DNA of 48,594 nt from Chara braunii (GCA_003427395.1 BFEA01000626.1:606152-654745), one strand, 5' to 3'; counted from the stretch's first letter, positions 9,636 to 20,429 are shown. A program made the numbers and translations. Notes: a model not told the origin generated them from the letters alone.

Positions 9636-10270
9636 CTAGGAAGCATCTGGGGCGGGGGTTCGTTGCTTTAGGAGCCAACTCTGTTATGGACCCAAAGTGG
9701 ATCGTTCTTCGGGGGGGGTACATGCCGATTCGGTGGAGACCGTCCGACTTCTGAGATCCGAGTCTTGTGCTCGGGTGAGGAGGAGGAGTGCCCCAGACCA
9801 CTTCCTTGAGGGAGAGGCATGCAACACTTCAAGCAATGCCCCTGATCAAGAATCATTCGCAAAGCAACTTGTCATCCAAAAGATTGGAAACGGATGAAGA
9901 CAGGTATGTGTGTCGAATCTTAGGTCGGCGGTAGGCTGGAATGAAAGACATTGGCAACGTGTCTCATCAAGTCAAGACTAAGGCAACCAACTACCTTGTC
10001 GGCTGCATCTATATTATTGTCGATAGCCAACTTCCTATTGGCGGTTGTATGATTGTTTTGTGATATTCGACCTGAGGCGGTCGGATTGTCTTTTATCTTG
10101 TGTTGTTGAATGTATCAAATGATGATTTGGATTTTCTCAGTTATTACTTTGGATTGGATCTACATTCTTATCGGTTGCGGTCAACTCTTTTTGATGTAAT
10201 TATGTATAGTTGTTATAAATTTTGTTTGACTGTGTGTCTAAGGGACTTGGATCGAGTTGGGTTTCACGCT
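9636..10270 (+). other. Conserved block and short spacer before box 2
   Basis: The block 9640-9800 matches 2126-2283 of unit A closely, including CATGCCGATTCGGTGGAGAC and CTTCTGAGATCCGAG. After it comes about 465 bp of AT-rich sequence to the box, where unit A has about 2.1 kb including its frames. Confidence 0.55.
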
Positions 10271-10745
10271 TGGTTGAGACCGTCCTAGTCGACCGACGTT
10301 TGCTTCGTACTTAAGAGATCAGCGCCCTAAGAGACGGGCGACTTTCAGGTTCGCTTGGCGTTAACCAAGCGTATCTATACTACAACGAACGAGCAAACGC
10401 CCTCGGTTGACCTACCTCTGCGATTGCATTTAAAAGCTTTCGCACGTGGGTCAGTAGCTCGGTAGGGATATGCGCCTAAGGGTGGTGACAACTCCTTAGG
10501 GAAGGAAAGATGTGCCCCGCGAGAACCTATCCTATCGTAGGGGACCGTGGGAAGTTCAGCTAGCGCACCCGGCTAGAGCGGCAAGGGAGCGATGCAACCA
10601 CGCCCGTCTCGGCGGTTCACGAGATCATTTTTGCATCGTTCCCAAATTGTCTTTTGATTTCGTTTATTTTGTTTAACTCATGCGTGACATGGCCGGGAGG
10701 GCTCCCGTGCTTTGCAAAAAGGCGGGAGCCGATGCGCTCGACACC
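10271..10745 (+). repeat. Terminal box, copy 2 (unit B)
   Basis: This copy has the same landmarks as copy 1 and is the closest to it. The inner hairpin is CCTAAGG/CCTTAGG. The terminal hairpin pairs GGCTCCCG (10700-10707) with CGGGAGCC (10723-10730), a different but again perfect 8 bp stem, followed by GATGCGCTCGACACC. Confidence 0.85.
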
Positions 10746-10829
10746 GTGGTCGTGTGTTCCTTCGCTTCCCGTTTGAAGAGTGCCGATAGCCTAAAGTAGG
10801 AAGGGAATTAAAGAAAACATTATGGGCGG

Positions 10830-11120
10830 GACTGTGGGGCTGTAACCGGTGGAAGGCGAGGGCTGTCGTAGGTGCACTGTCCGCCAACCACGAACTACTG
10901 AGAGGGGTTTGAGTGTGAGCAGGTGCATTGGGATCCGAAAGGCGGGACTGCGCCTAGGCACAGGCGGCCCAGGGCACTGTCGGGAGACCCGCAGCGATGC
11001 TGGCTGCAGTATCCGATTCCACAGAACCCGTACCACCAAGATCTGCACTGGGACCGCCCTACCCAGACGCATGTTGAGGACTAGGCAGAATGCCCGTGTT
11101 CATGCTCGCTGGATAGCAGG
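10830..11120 (+). repeat. Head module of unit C
   Basis: The sequence matches about 29110-28850 on the minus strand. Shared parts are GTGCACTGTCCGCCAA, GGTTTGAGTGTGAGC, CAGGGCAC and CACCAAGATCTGCA. Frames are open on both strands but not shared between the copies. Confidence 0.55.
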
Positions 11121-11434
11121 GCGGATCGGCCTTCAGGGATGATCGATTCGGCAGGCAAGTTGATACACACTCTCTAGCGGGTTTCGACTTCCTTGACTAC
11201 CGACCTTTTGTCTGTGGTAGTCGACGCCCGTTGCGAGGTCTGGGTTAGTGCGCAATCAGCGACCTAGCGGACTGAGAAGAAGATGGAGTACAATGTGTGG
11301 GGGTATCGAGGAGGAGCTAGCGAAAGAAGCAAGGTTCGGGCGCAGAAAAAGGGGAATGCACGGGGACGCGATCTGCGCCGGGTCCATTCGCAAGCGGTGG
11401 TGCCGAAGCACTGAATATGGCGGGCCAAAAATCC

Positions 11435-11474
11435 CTTGGTTCGCTCGATCCTTGACGAAATCGGGCGAACCAAG
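11435..11474. other. Hairpin with a TTGACGA loop (1)
   Basis: CTTGGTTCGC (11435-11444) pairs perfectly with GCGAACCAAG (11465-11474). Inside the loop CGAT and ATCG can pair around CCTTGACGAA. See the next hairpin for the conserved loop. Confidence 0.75.
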
Positions 11475-11633
11475 AGTCGTTCCGGGGGTTCTTAGAGTGG
11501 GTGACTGTGAATCTACGACTAGATTAGGCACTAGGATAGCAGATTGGGAGCTACTGACGAAGAAGTTTGCGTGGGCGTGTGGTGATGGCGGTACAGTGAA
11601 GGGGGATGGAAGAAGAGAAAAGAGGACTAACTT

Positions 11634-11657
11634 GCCCGATTCTTGACGAAGTTGGGC
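11634..11657. other. Hairpin with a TTGACGA loop (2)
   Basis: GCCCGA pairs with TTGGGC (one G-T pair) around TTCTTGACGAAG. The loop core CTTGACGAA is the same as in 11435-11474 while the stem is different. A third member in unit D (28377-28400, read on the minus strand) has TCTCGACGGAA between GCCCGTT and AACGGGC. Confidence 0.65.
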
Positions 11658-11699
11658 GGAATAAGGCTCGATCCCGAGGTTTTTGGACACGGCGATTTC

Positions 11700-13171
11700 G
11701 ATAGTGTAGTTAGTTTTGAGATTAGTTGATTAGAATTAGAGTTAGTAAGAGAATGGGGTGCATGGGAGGAATAAAGGAGGAGAGAAAAGATTGTCGAAAC
11801 GGTCGTTCTTTGACCAATTTCAACGAATAGTAGCTCTACACTAAAGGTTTGGGCATGGTGGACACGTTTGTGGGGTTAGTTCTGGGAAGGAGAGAGTGAA
11901 GCGAGAAGTTAGTGAGAAACGTCATGCGAGGAGGTGGCGGTGGGAGAGAAGAAGTACGGAAAGAAGATGACGATCTCACCCGTTTCTCATTGAAAATGAG
12001 CGAGGAGAGACTCGAGGTAGAGCTTCTGTAGTGAGGCGAACTCAGATTTGGAGTTAGATTAGCACGAATGATTGTAAAAAGGGAGATAGTGGAAAAAGGG
12101 GGCTGCACGATGAAGAGGTGAGCAGATGGGCGGCTACGTCTTCTTGGTCTTGGCGTAAGGTTTATCCAACTTCTACTCAGGCTGGCGATGGGGACGAAAC
12201 GAGGGAGAAATAAGCCGCGAGGGTAGGATACTCACATGTTGGCCTATGCGCTGCTCCTTGCGTTGAAAGTAGAGCCTCTCTAACTTTTTGCGCGCGTGCA
12301 TCTGGTCGGTTCTGTCGGAAGAATTATTCAGTTTCGCTAATTTTGACATCAGAAGTAGCGTGAGGCTAAAAGCGGGGTCAGACAGTTATGAGGTCGGGGA
12401 CTTACCAGTGGGTAGGGGCATGCTAAGCAAAGGAAGGAGGAATGGCTATACCTGGCACAACGAAGGTCTGGTCACGAAGGGGGCATAACGAGTAATTGGT
12501 ATACGAATGTATATTTCCGCATTCTAGCGGAAGATACTGTCTAACTTCTTCCTAATCAGTCGAAGTAGCGTCAGGCCAGCCGCGGGGTCGGAGTCTTACT
12601 TGTTGATCGACACGTATGATCAAGAGAGCCGGTCGGCCTTGCTCCACCTGGCTATCAAGACAGTTCTGTTCCATTCGTCTGCCGAGAAGGTAGTGAGAGG
12701 CGGGTAATAGTTGGCATGCTTGCCTGCTGGTTGAAGTAGCGAGTGACAGCCCCGTGACGCACTTCGATTGATTCTGTTGGCTGCTATGTTCAGCCATAGT
12801 CGGCTACAAGCTACTGCAAACTCTACTACTAGTTGCACTATTCTTGCTCACTATTACATTGAGCTTGTTGTTGTGCCATTTTCATTCGCTGCTGCTCATA
12901 CTAAGTAGTTGTCGTACCCCCTGGTGCCTTGCTGCTGCGTACGGTTGCTCCGCCCGTAGTGTCTTGTGAGGATTACGACGTTCCTTGGAAGGGGCGGACT
13001 CTATTTTGAACGCTGCCCGTCTTGACAGGGCAGTGGACCGTCTAGTCAGTAGGTACGACGCTGTAACCTTGGGAAGTGTTTTGGATCTGTGAGAGAGAGG
13101 GGTCAATGCTACAATTTGGAGGTTCGTCGGGAAGGGTTACTTCAATGGTCTAACTTCAGTTTGACCAGCGA
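11700..13171. other. Unassigned part of unit C
   Basis: I see no gene. The sequence is G-rich in 11700-12200 and has small inverted repeats such as CTCATT/AATGAG (about 11985-12000). Frames on both strands are short and have no recognisable content. Confidence 0.45.
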
Positions 13172-13447
13172 TTGCGCACTTGGCCATCGTTACGAGGCCA
13201 TCAGGCGCATCAAGGTAACAAGGCCCTTTCCAAGGAGTTGAGTTTGTCCCCCTCCTGTATCTCGGGAGTCTCAAACCCCTCATTCTGTCCATCTTACTCT
13301 CAGTCTAGTCCTTTTACGAGAGGAAGGCGGCAGGCGAGATTGCAACCCGAAGAACCGCAGCAAGACTCTGTAGGGAGTCAACCCACCGATTGCGGGAGCT
13401 CTACCGGAACTCAGGAGGAGTTCTCGAGGCAGAGAACTAGGAGGTAA
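13172..13447 (+). repeat. Unit C module upstream of a TATA box, shared with unit D
   Basis: The sequence is homologous to about 26450-26170 on the minus strand (GAGGAAGGCGGCA, CCACCGATTGC, GAGGCAGAGAAC). A 91-codon frame spans it and unit D has a frame over the same module with similar residues near the start (GHQAHQGNKALSKE against GPQAHRGIKVLSRE). The rest diverges with gaps, so shared DNA descent explains this better than selection on a protein. A small leader peptide cannot be excluded. Confidence 0.4.
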
Positions 13448-13463
13448 TCATTTGCTTTCCCTC

Positions 13464-13470
13464 TATAAAC
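13464..13470 (+). promoter_or_regulatory. TATA-like element of unit C
   Basis: CTATAAACCC is conserved in unit D on the minus strand (26158-26164), at the same distance from a conserved GTTGACTCAGTATACT-like word. Confidence 0.4.
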
Positions 13471-13748
13471 CCAACTATAACCCCTATCTATAATTCTTGC
13501 TATAGTTGACTCAGTATACTGCATGCGTCCCTACTTTGACTTGTATGTTTGACTTTCAGGACAATTCAGACTTAAGTAAAGGAATGACTGTGCAAGTTGC
13601 AGTTTCAGTTTTGTTTGTCTGACTGAAAGCAGATTGTGGGATTGCATCTGGGGGAAGGATGGGAGGAAGGCAGTATTGCATGATTTTGACTGCGTCAATT
13701 AAAGGTTGGGCAGGCCTAGTGCTATGTTTATTTTTGAGTTGCCTGGAG

Positions 13749-14456
13749 AACCACACATGTTCCATAAGTTTGGGTGGTCTGGTTGCTCTGACTTGCGAGG
13801 GTTGTTTGTGCTTGACTTTTTAGGAACCAGGCACTGTCCCTGAAGTTTGGGTGGCTTGGTTGCCTTGTTTATTTTGGGTTTTCTCAGTTTATTTCGGGTT
13901 TTCTCAGTTTATTTTGGGTTTTCTCAGTTTATTTTGGATTTTCTCAGTTTCTTTTGATTCTGAATGAGGGGGTCTGAGCATGTTCCATAAGTTTGGGTGG
14001 CTCAACCCTTTGTTTTATTAAAGGGAACGAATAAGGCAGAAGGCCAGACATGTTCCATAAGTTTGGGTGGTTTTGGTCCAATGTTGCGCACATGCTGGAA
14101 CCAAAAGGTTATAACTTGACTATACTTTATTATTATTCTATATATGAACAAGTTGGTCAAACAGTGTTCCATATGTTTGGGTGGTCTGACTATAGCTTAT
14201 CACAAACTGAAGAGAGTATTAATTAAAAGTAAATTTGTGGTAAGAAGGGGCAGGCTGGATCTTGAGCTGAAGATGATTGATTCAGTTATATGCTACCTCA
14301 AAAGACTAAGTGCAGATAATTATATAAAATTGAATACTTAAACAGTTCAGGGCCCAGGGTGGCCTAGTCACGTGCCCAAAGAAGAGAAAAGTTGTTGTGC
14401 CCTATGTTTGTGTATATTCAATGGTTGAGCTAGATATGTTCCATAAGTTTGGACGG
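13749..14456 (+). other. Hairpin array with a conserved loop, unit C
   Basis: A core close to ATGTTCCATAAGTTTGGGTG occurs six times (about 13757, 13833, 13980, 14050, 14163 and 14435). In five of them the flanks are inverted repeats that differ from copy to copy: AACCACAC/GTCTGGTT (7 of 8), AACCAGGC/GCTTGGTT (8 with one G-T), GGGTCTGAGC/GCTCAACCC (9 with a bulge), GGCCAGAC/GTTTTGGTCC (imperfect), and GTCAAAC/GTCTGAC (6 of 7). The sixth has lost its stem. The array is the inverted homologue of 24549-25921. Confidence 0.75.
13868..13947 (+). repeat. 20 bp tandem repeat, four copies
   Basis: The unit TTTATTTTGGGTTTTCTCAG is repeated four times between two members of the hairpin array, with two single-base variants. 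Confidence 0.85.
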
Positions 14457-14734
14457 GTATAAAGGGATAAATCATTGAAAGACTATCAACTATTGTTTGA
14501 TAAGGTTGACTTGGGGCTGGTGAGTGTACTTACCTTTGTCGTTTGGCCTGCATGTGGCTGAGTGAGACTACTACTTAGTCTGAGTTTCAGTTTGATAGGT
14601 AGTTGCTTTAGCTGCTCGCCACGTGCTAGAGCTATAGGAGTTAGTTTCAATTTCTGCATTTTCTGAGCAAAGTTTATTTTACTTAGGTCGATTTCTGCAT
14701 TTTTTTTGGATCATTTATTATACTTGGTCTTGTA
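14457..14734. other. Spacer between hairpin array and 122 bp array
   Basis: AT-rich sequence with no gene. Parts such as GCTCGCCACGTGCTAGAGCTATAGGAG are homologous to about 24340-24375 of unit D. Confidence 0.45.
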
Positions 14735-15300
14735 TAAATCTTGGTAAGTTACTTTCTCTACGGGAAGCGCTGCCGAAATTTCTACAAAACCAAGGAGTTA
14801 GTCAAATTTTGACTTTCAAAAGTTCAGTTTATCTAAATTATATACATGACTTAGTAAACATCTGGGAAATCTCTTTTTCTAAAGGGAGTGCTGCCCAAAT
14901 TTTTGCTAAATTCAAAGGGTTAGACAAAATTGGACTTTAGGAAGTCAAAGTTATTTTCTAGGTTTTGAACTTAGTTTTGTATAAATCTTGGAATAACACT
15001 TTCTCTACGGGAAGTGTTGCCGAAATTTCTACAAATCTAAGGGGTTAGTTGAACTTTCTCTTAAGTCGAACTCAAGTCTGACTTTTGAGTTCTTACCTGA
15101 CTTAGTAAAACTATGGAAAGACTTCTTTTCTAAAGGGAGTGTTGCCCACATTTTTACTAATTCAGGAAGTTAGACAAAATTTGACTTTCCAGGATTAAAT
15201 ATTATTTTTGTTTTCATATCTGAGCTAGTATAAATTATGAGAAGGCATTTTTCTTACAAGAAGCACTGTCGCAATTTTCTTAGTTTAAAGGAGTTGTAAA
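14735..15300 (+). repeat. 122 bp tandem array, five copies (unit C)
   Basis: The motif GGGAAGCGCTGCCGAAATTT and its variants start at about 14762, 14884, 15009, 15135 and 15259. Copies one and three read GGGAAG(C/T)G(C/T)TGCCGAAATTTCTAC and copies two and four read GGGAGTG(C/T)TGCCCA(A/C)ATTTTT, so units alternate in a dimer of about 247 bp. Unit D has the same five copies at similar spacing. Confidence 0.8.
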
Positions 15301-16752
15301 AAACTATCAATTCTTTTTGGGATCATCCCTATTTGATACCATTTTACGATAACCTTTCAATTCATCCTTTTTGATAATTTGATCCATAATAAAACTTGAA
15401 GAAGGCTATTTAATAGGGGGCAATTATGATAATCCACCTTGAATAGGGGAGATGCTGCCATAGGTCTACATTACGTAGGATACTGGCTTAGAGGTAGGCC
15501 CAGGCTTAGTTGTAGGAGAATCTTGGGTAGGAATGTCTTATGGAACTGTATTCTCCATACACTTATGAATTTAGCTTGGGGATTAACATATCTTGTGTTA
15601 CAGGTCCTTTTGATCGTTTGATTCAAGATTTAGAATAGATTCAGCTTGATCCCACGAGGATCATCTTCTGTTATCACTGATAACAAATCGGTTGTCGATT
15701 CGTCGGTCTACAAGTTAACTCCAATTTATCCTGAACACAACCTAAAAGGCTTTAGCCTTGGTGGATGTCATTGTTTTATTAAGGGTTTCACCCAGACTTT
15801 TATTTGAATGGTCATTTAACAAAGGTACTAAGTATTTAATTATGAGAGGTTAGACAAAGGTTGGGGCTTACATGGCTAAAGCAAGGGATATGAGTATAGA
15901 GATTGGTTGAGGTTGACTCTGTGTAGTGTGTGGACTTTTGGTTGAATTTTTGATGTGATTGCAGGTATGTTCTGTGGTTCGGATTTTGGATTTGACTGCC
16001 TGCGATCACATACATATAGATTGCTGTGAGGAGTCCCACTATGATTGTGAGAAGTGATCGTCATTTACCTATGCCCCACTATATATATATATATATGCAC
16101 ATACCTATATTTGGGTGTTCGTGTGGCCTAAGGGGCCCACGCTTAAGGGTTTAATTGAGAACAAGGTTGAGAAAGAAAGGGAAATTCTCTCCTTTTACTG
16201 ATTGTTTGCTTTTTAAAGATTTCTTAGTCGGACATTGGTCCTTGGGCCTGGATTCGAGGTCCTTGTCCAGAACATCCCATGTCCTAGACTCTGCATGGAA
16301 GGGACCACCCCCCGCCCAAAGCCTATTTGCCCTGCCCACCTGGGCACTCAACCTAAAGGTCGGAGGTGCCGCCGAGGCCGCACGACTGTTCCTTCAGCTG
16401 TGCAATATCGTGAAGGGGTAGACCCTCACGATACTTCAAGTTTGGCACTTGAGTGTCATAAGCGGTACTCAAGCCCACGAGGGGCCGCTTGATTATGGGC
16501 ACTACATTGCACGCCATCATCGCGACTGCTTGTATATTCATACATTGCTAGTCGATATGGGAAGGCCCTGAGTCTGCGCGGTTTTATACAAAGCCTCGCG
16601 TGCGTCGCCCATCCGACTTCCACATTGGAAAGTTATGGGAAGGCTACTGAAGGGACTAGGATTTGTGTAAGTTGTTTGTTTGCGTCATTCTGTATGTGTG
16701 TGTGTGTTCTAATTTTTATGTTTTTAGAGTGGTGTACGCGTGGTGTGTGGGA
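15301..16752 (+). other. 3' part of unit C before box 3
   Basis: No gene is seen. The segment around 15643-15712 (GATCCCACGAGGATC, GTTATCACTGATAAC) and 15840-16060 matches unit D in reverse (23395-23455 and 23040-23260). An AT microsatellite (about 16079-16096) and a GT run (about 16693-16706) lie in it. Confidence 0.55.
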
Positions 16753-17182
16753 TTCGTCCTAGTCCACCGACGAAGAGTTGCACTTGGGACCTCAGCCCCC
16801 CAAGGCGTCGGTTCACGTGCGGGTCCGATAGAGGCGTAAAACCGCTCGTACCCCCTATGCTACAGCGAACGAGAAACGCCCTCGGCTGGTCCACCTCCGC
16901 GATTGCAGCTGATTAGCTTTCGTACTGTGTGACTGGTAGCTCGGCGGGGATACGCCCACCAGAGGGAGGTGACAACTCCCGTAAGGTAGAGGTAAGTCGT
17001 GCCTCGTGTAGGCCCTATCTTGTCGTAGGGGCTTGCGAGAGGTATGGCTGGCGCACTCGGCCGGAGTGGCTTGCGGAAGCTCCGTATGTATTCGCGACGA
17101 GGATGAGACCAACTCCTACGTGACGCAGTCGGGAGGGTCCCGCCCCGCTCGTGCGATGCCGGACCGATGCACTCGACACCGG
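16753..17182 (+). repeat. Terminal box, copy 3 (unit C)
   Basis: The landmarks are those of copy 1, with more divergence. The inner hairpin is now GGGAG/CTCCC around GTGACAA. The terminal hairpin pairs GGTCC (17136-17140) with GGACC (17161-17165), extended by GC/GC across one C-C mismatch, and is followed by GATGCACTCGACACC. Confidence 0.8.
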
Positions 17183-17766
17183 GTTGTTTTATGAGCGCCC
17201 GCCGCTCATTGCTTGTGTTCCCTAGTAGGTCCGGGGATACATCCAGCTGCCTAGTTGCTACCCTAGACTAACCTATATCACACACAAAACTTTCACTCTC
17301 ACAGAATTAGGGTCTCACTGGGTACCTATGCCCTTGGGGTAGGCCAGCAACCCTAAACACTTCCCCCACAAGGGGGAGGAGCCTTTCCTCCATCAGGGAT
17401 CGGTCTCTGTCTCCCCAAGCAATAGGCAGACCAAGTGTGACTTCTGACTCGAGTGACAAGATGACATCAACAAAAAGCGATTTGCAACAGAGGTCGCCAG
17501 GAAAGTACGTGGGAAGGTATCATTCAAAACAAAATTCAAATTGCATAAATGACAGGGTTAGGGCAAAGAAGCACTCCACTCCTTGAATGTTCCCTTGATG
17601 AACCTCCTCGATCGTAGGTACATGCTCCCCTTGCTCCTTGCTATGCCCCTTCTTCTTCGTTCCTCAAAATGCAGTCGCCCTAATCTTTCTTTTTGTTTTT
17701 TTTTTCTTGCCCGTCGGCCTTCTTCCTTGCCAGCGTCTCATCTCCGAGCAGATGCAGCAGGAACCA
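17183..17766. other. Spacer between box 3 and a minus-strand primer-binding site
   Basis: No gene is recognised. If the LTR to the right is real, this would be the 5' leader of that element, cut short at the junction with unit C. I see no gag-like frame on the minus strand. Confidence 0.35.
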
Positions 17767-17778
17767 GCTATGATACCA
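17767..17778 (-). promoter_or_regulatory. tRNA primer-binding site of an LTR retrotransposon
   Basis: The minus strand reads TGGTATCATAGC, which differs at one position from TGGTATCAGAGC, the complement of the plant initiator-Met tRNA 3' end used by most plant LTR elements. It begins one base after the CA end of the LTR at 17780-18275, the expected place. Confidence 0.6.
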
Positions 17779-17779
17779 C

Positions 17780-18275
17780 TGAAATGAGTCGAGTACTCGT
17801 CAAGTTCAACCTCGCACACATCAATGAACATTCACATGAGAGTTCACATGTGAGAAGCCAAATCGAGATACAATCAACACTTGAAGATGTCGTCTCCAAT
17901 ATTATTACTAATATGCAAGAATGGTTGTCTCCAGCGGCTCTGCCGCACACCCGCACAACGAATCTCAACCAGATGGCGGCTATGACTTTTGCCCTCATCT
18001 CTCTCTCTCTTCTTGACTTGCTCTGCTCACTCTCTCTCGTCTCTCTCTCTCTCTCTACCCTGGATCGTTACCTTGGATACACCCACTCAGGCAACTTACA
18101 ACTTGGCGGCTATGGTCGTCGTCCTCCTACTCTACGTCTAGCCTAGCTATGGAGTATCTCACAAGCGCCCTCTCCTTCCTCATGCGCACTTTGCCCAAGT
18201 TGCCCTAACGCACAAGCAGCAGCAACGCTTCTGCATCTTGCAACTTAACAAATGATGAGCCGCTGCACTGTAACA
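17780..18275 (-). mobile_element. LTR (496 bp), minus orientation
   Basis: On the minus strand the segment begins TGTTACAG and ends CATTTCA, giving TG...CA ends, and is followed after one base by the primer-binding site. It contains CT-rich runs. No second copy lies in the window, and the internal region to its left is truncated by or joined to unit C. I treat it as the 5' LTR of a partial element. The end at 18275 is inferred from the TG dinucleotide only. Confidence 0.5.
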
Positions 18276-18689
18276 GCTAAATATAGGACTTGGCTTCACC
18301 GGGCTTCACTTGGCCTGCTTCAGACTGGTATCGGTCGGCCGCGGCCTGTCTGCTACAAATATTTTGTCGGTCTGGTAGCTTTCGGGCTTTCCTAGGACAT
18401 ACTGCAAAATTGGACTTGGGACTATCCAACTGGACTGGACACTTCTGGACTTTTCTTGTCGAGTACCGGACGGACTCCTTACCGACCTACGACGTTTTAG
18501 TACTGACACTTACCGACCTATGACACTTTGGCATGTAGCCCCTACGGCCTGGGACTTGGGACTTGCCGGGACCCTGGGACCGGGATTGGGTGTCTGCAAC
18601 GTGAATCCTTTCATGCCCCTCTTCAGAGTCTTATTGATTCTTTTGATGATTGGCGTCTTTCTACCCAGTCTGCTGACACGAACGGTCCT
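18276..18689. other. Unassigned spacer
   Basis: No gene is recognised. GACTTGGGACTT- and GGGACC-type words recur, but there is no clear repeat period. Confidence 0.4.
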
Positions 18690-20251
18690 AACATGGGGCA
18701 GCCACAAATGACTTCAGCCCGGTGGCTCTCCTTAACGAGTGCAGAAAGCATAGCAGAAAAAAAAACATTTGAAGGTCCTCTACGAAGGTGTCTTGAAACG
18801 GGAACAAGAGGTGGAAAGAGAGACGAAACATGATTAATTGACTGCACAATTATCCATTCTGGAAAACTCCCCACATTGAGCAAAGAAGAGTTCGCGGACA
18901 AGATGATTTCCTTGTTTGCAGCGATTGTCTAATTCCGCAAGCTTGAGGATCACACCAGCCACATCGCTCACATTTTTGCAGAAATGATTTGGTCGATGTG
19001 ACCTGCAAGTTTGGCAGTTGGAAGTTCTAGAACTGAGGCAGGCCCAAGTGCCTGCAACTCTACCTCTACCCCCTGGTTCCAAAGTTGCTGTCACAACTAC
19101 TCTTGCCCCCCTTACCGTATCTTCTTCTTCTTTGAGTATGGTTAACAGTCTATCTTGCAGTAGGTGCAAAATTTGTTGCTGCTGCAGCAAGCGACAATGC
19201 TGGAAACTCTGCAATTGCTGCAGCCCCCGTATCAAAAGCAGCAGATGCTGGTCCCAACTACAGCAGTCCCTACGTGGATAGGAAGGCAATTCAAACACCA
19301 CCCAATTACGACAACAAGGATGATATTGAGTCCTGGATAAACTCTATGCGATCCCACAGTTGGTGATCCACTCCTAGATCACAGAGACGAATATGGAACC
19401 CGTCGTACAGGGATTCTTAGAACTCTAAGTTGTGCTTGTTGGATACACAGATTAATCTGACATTGTGGCTTAAAGCCACGCCGGTTGCCACACTCGAAGA
19501 GATCCTACTCAAACAGTATAAGGACCCACATATTGTTGCGAGAGTAAGGAACAAGCTTGACCATCTCAAGTGCATCAAGTGGTCGACCTCCATGCAAAGC
19601 CTCCAATCGTATCTCAACAAACTGTTTGCGACTCCCGGATTCGAGATGACTGATCAATCATGCTTGGATGTAATGAAAGGTACAGTTCCCTCTACTTATA
19701 CTCAACGCCTAGGAAAGGAACTCATTGCTTATACGGACTGGTTCTCCCTCGGATGTAATCAACCTTGAGGCACAATACCTCGTTTCCACAAAAGGTGGCA
19801 AGAAGCCCATAGGCAGCAAACGGTTTAGAGGCAGCAACCGTCTTAATACACTTGACCTGTTGGAGGCCGAATAGGAAGCCTATGCAGATGACCCCACTCT
19901 TGGTGACAACCAAGAAAAGGATGCTGAAACAGTTATCCCATGAGTCAAAGATTGTTAATGAAGAAGAAATTTAATGCTGGTAAATATCTTGACAATACTA
20001 AGGGACCAAATCGGAACTTAGTAAAAAACTTAATCCAACCCCCCAAAGGAGCTAAACTGCCAGCTAGTCCGGAGGATGCTTCCACTAACCTTGGTTGGAT
20101 CTACGGATCAATGAGGCTGATTGGAAGGTTAGGGTTAAGAAGAGAGTTTGTCTGCATTGTTAGAAACTGGGATATGAAGTCCAAAATTGTTACTGGTTGC
20201 AGAGCAACCAGAAAAGGGCGTAGAGTTGTTGTCAGGACACTCTATCGGTAA
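18690..20251 (+). pseudogene. gag: Ty3/gypsy gag, degenerate (copy 1)
   Basis: Gag packages the element RNA in cytoplasmic virus-like particles. Similarity is spread over three frames. KLPTLSKEEFADKMISLFAA lies near 18868-18930. TPPNYDNKDDIESWINSMRS lies near 19292-19350, a typical start of the gag core. The core continues as VARVRNKLDHLKCIKWSTS and MQSLQSYLNKLFATPGFEM (19535-19645). The zinc knuckle near 20150-20195 reads C-L-H-C-stop, then ...G-Y...N-C, so it has an internal stop and the histidine is replaced by tyrosine. The 19430-19768 frame is the longest intact piece. Many stops and shifts show long decay. Confidence 0.65.
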
Positions 20252-20429
20252 GTGGCAATTCTTATAAGAAACCTGATTCAGTTCAGTAGTCCTCCCTTAA
20301 TTCCTCATCTACTACTGACTTCAAGGGTAACGCTTGTCATGTTCTTTGTATTAACCTTGGGAGGAGTCTAGGAAGATTGACTTTTACTATCACCTAGACC
20401 ATTGGTCTGGGATGAAACAACAGTGTGCT

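Larger units (their letters stand above)
4854..10745 (+). repeat. Unit B of the repeat family
   Basis: The unit runs from the end of box 1 to the end of box 2 (about 5.9 kb). It holds a head module (4868-5760), a SINE-like insert (about 5969-6538), AT-rich low-complexity sequence, a GA microsatellite (6919-6962), a hairpin array (7257-7809) with TATA box, a degenerate array (8050-8350), two blocks shared with unit A (9070-9182 and 9640-9800), and box 2. It contains no coding segment like that of unit A. The unit limits are my choice, taken from the positions of the boxes. Confidence 0.55.
10746..17182 (+). repeat. Unit C of the repeat family
   Basis: The unit lies between box 2 and the end of box 3 (about 6.4 kb). 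Its order is head module (10830-11120), GA-rich stretch with hairpins (11250-11700), unassigned sequence, a module with a TATA box (13172-13470), a hairpin array (13749-14456), a five-copy 122 bp array (about 14735-15300), a conserved block (15640-16080), and box 3. Unit D repeats all of these in inverted orientation, which is strong evidence that they are parts of one element. Confidence 0.6.

Noticed and set aside
11256-11690. Minus-strand frame of 144 codons in unit C
   Set aside because: It spans two hairpins, has a low-complexity Ser/Pro composition and no counterpart in unit D.
13172-13447. Conserved small protein in units C and D
   Set aside because: Similarity at the residue level is limited to the start and follows from DNA homology; indels break the frame. 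Kept only as a repeat module.
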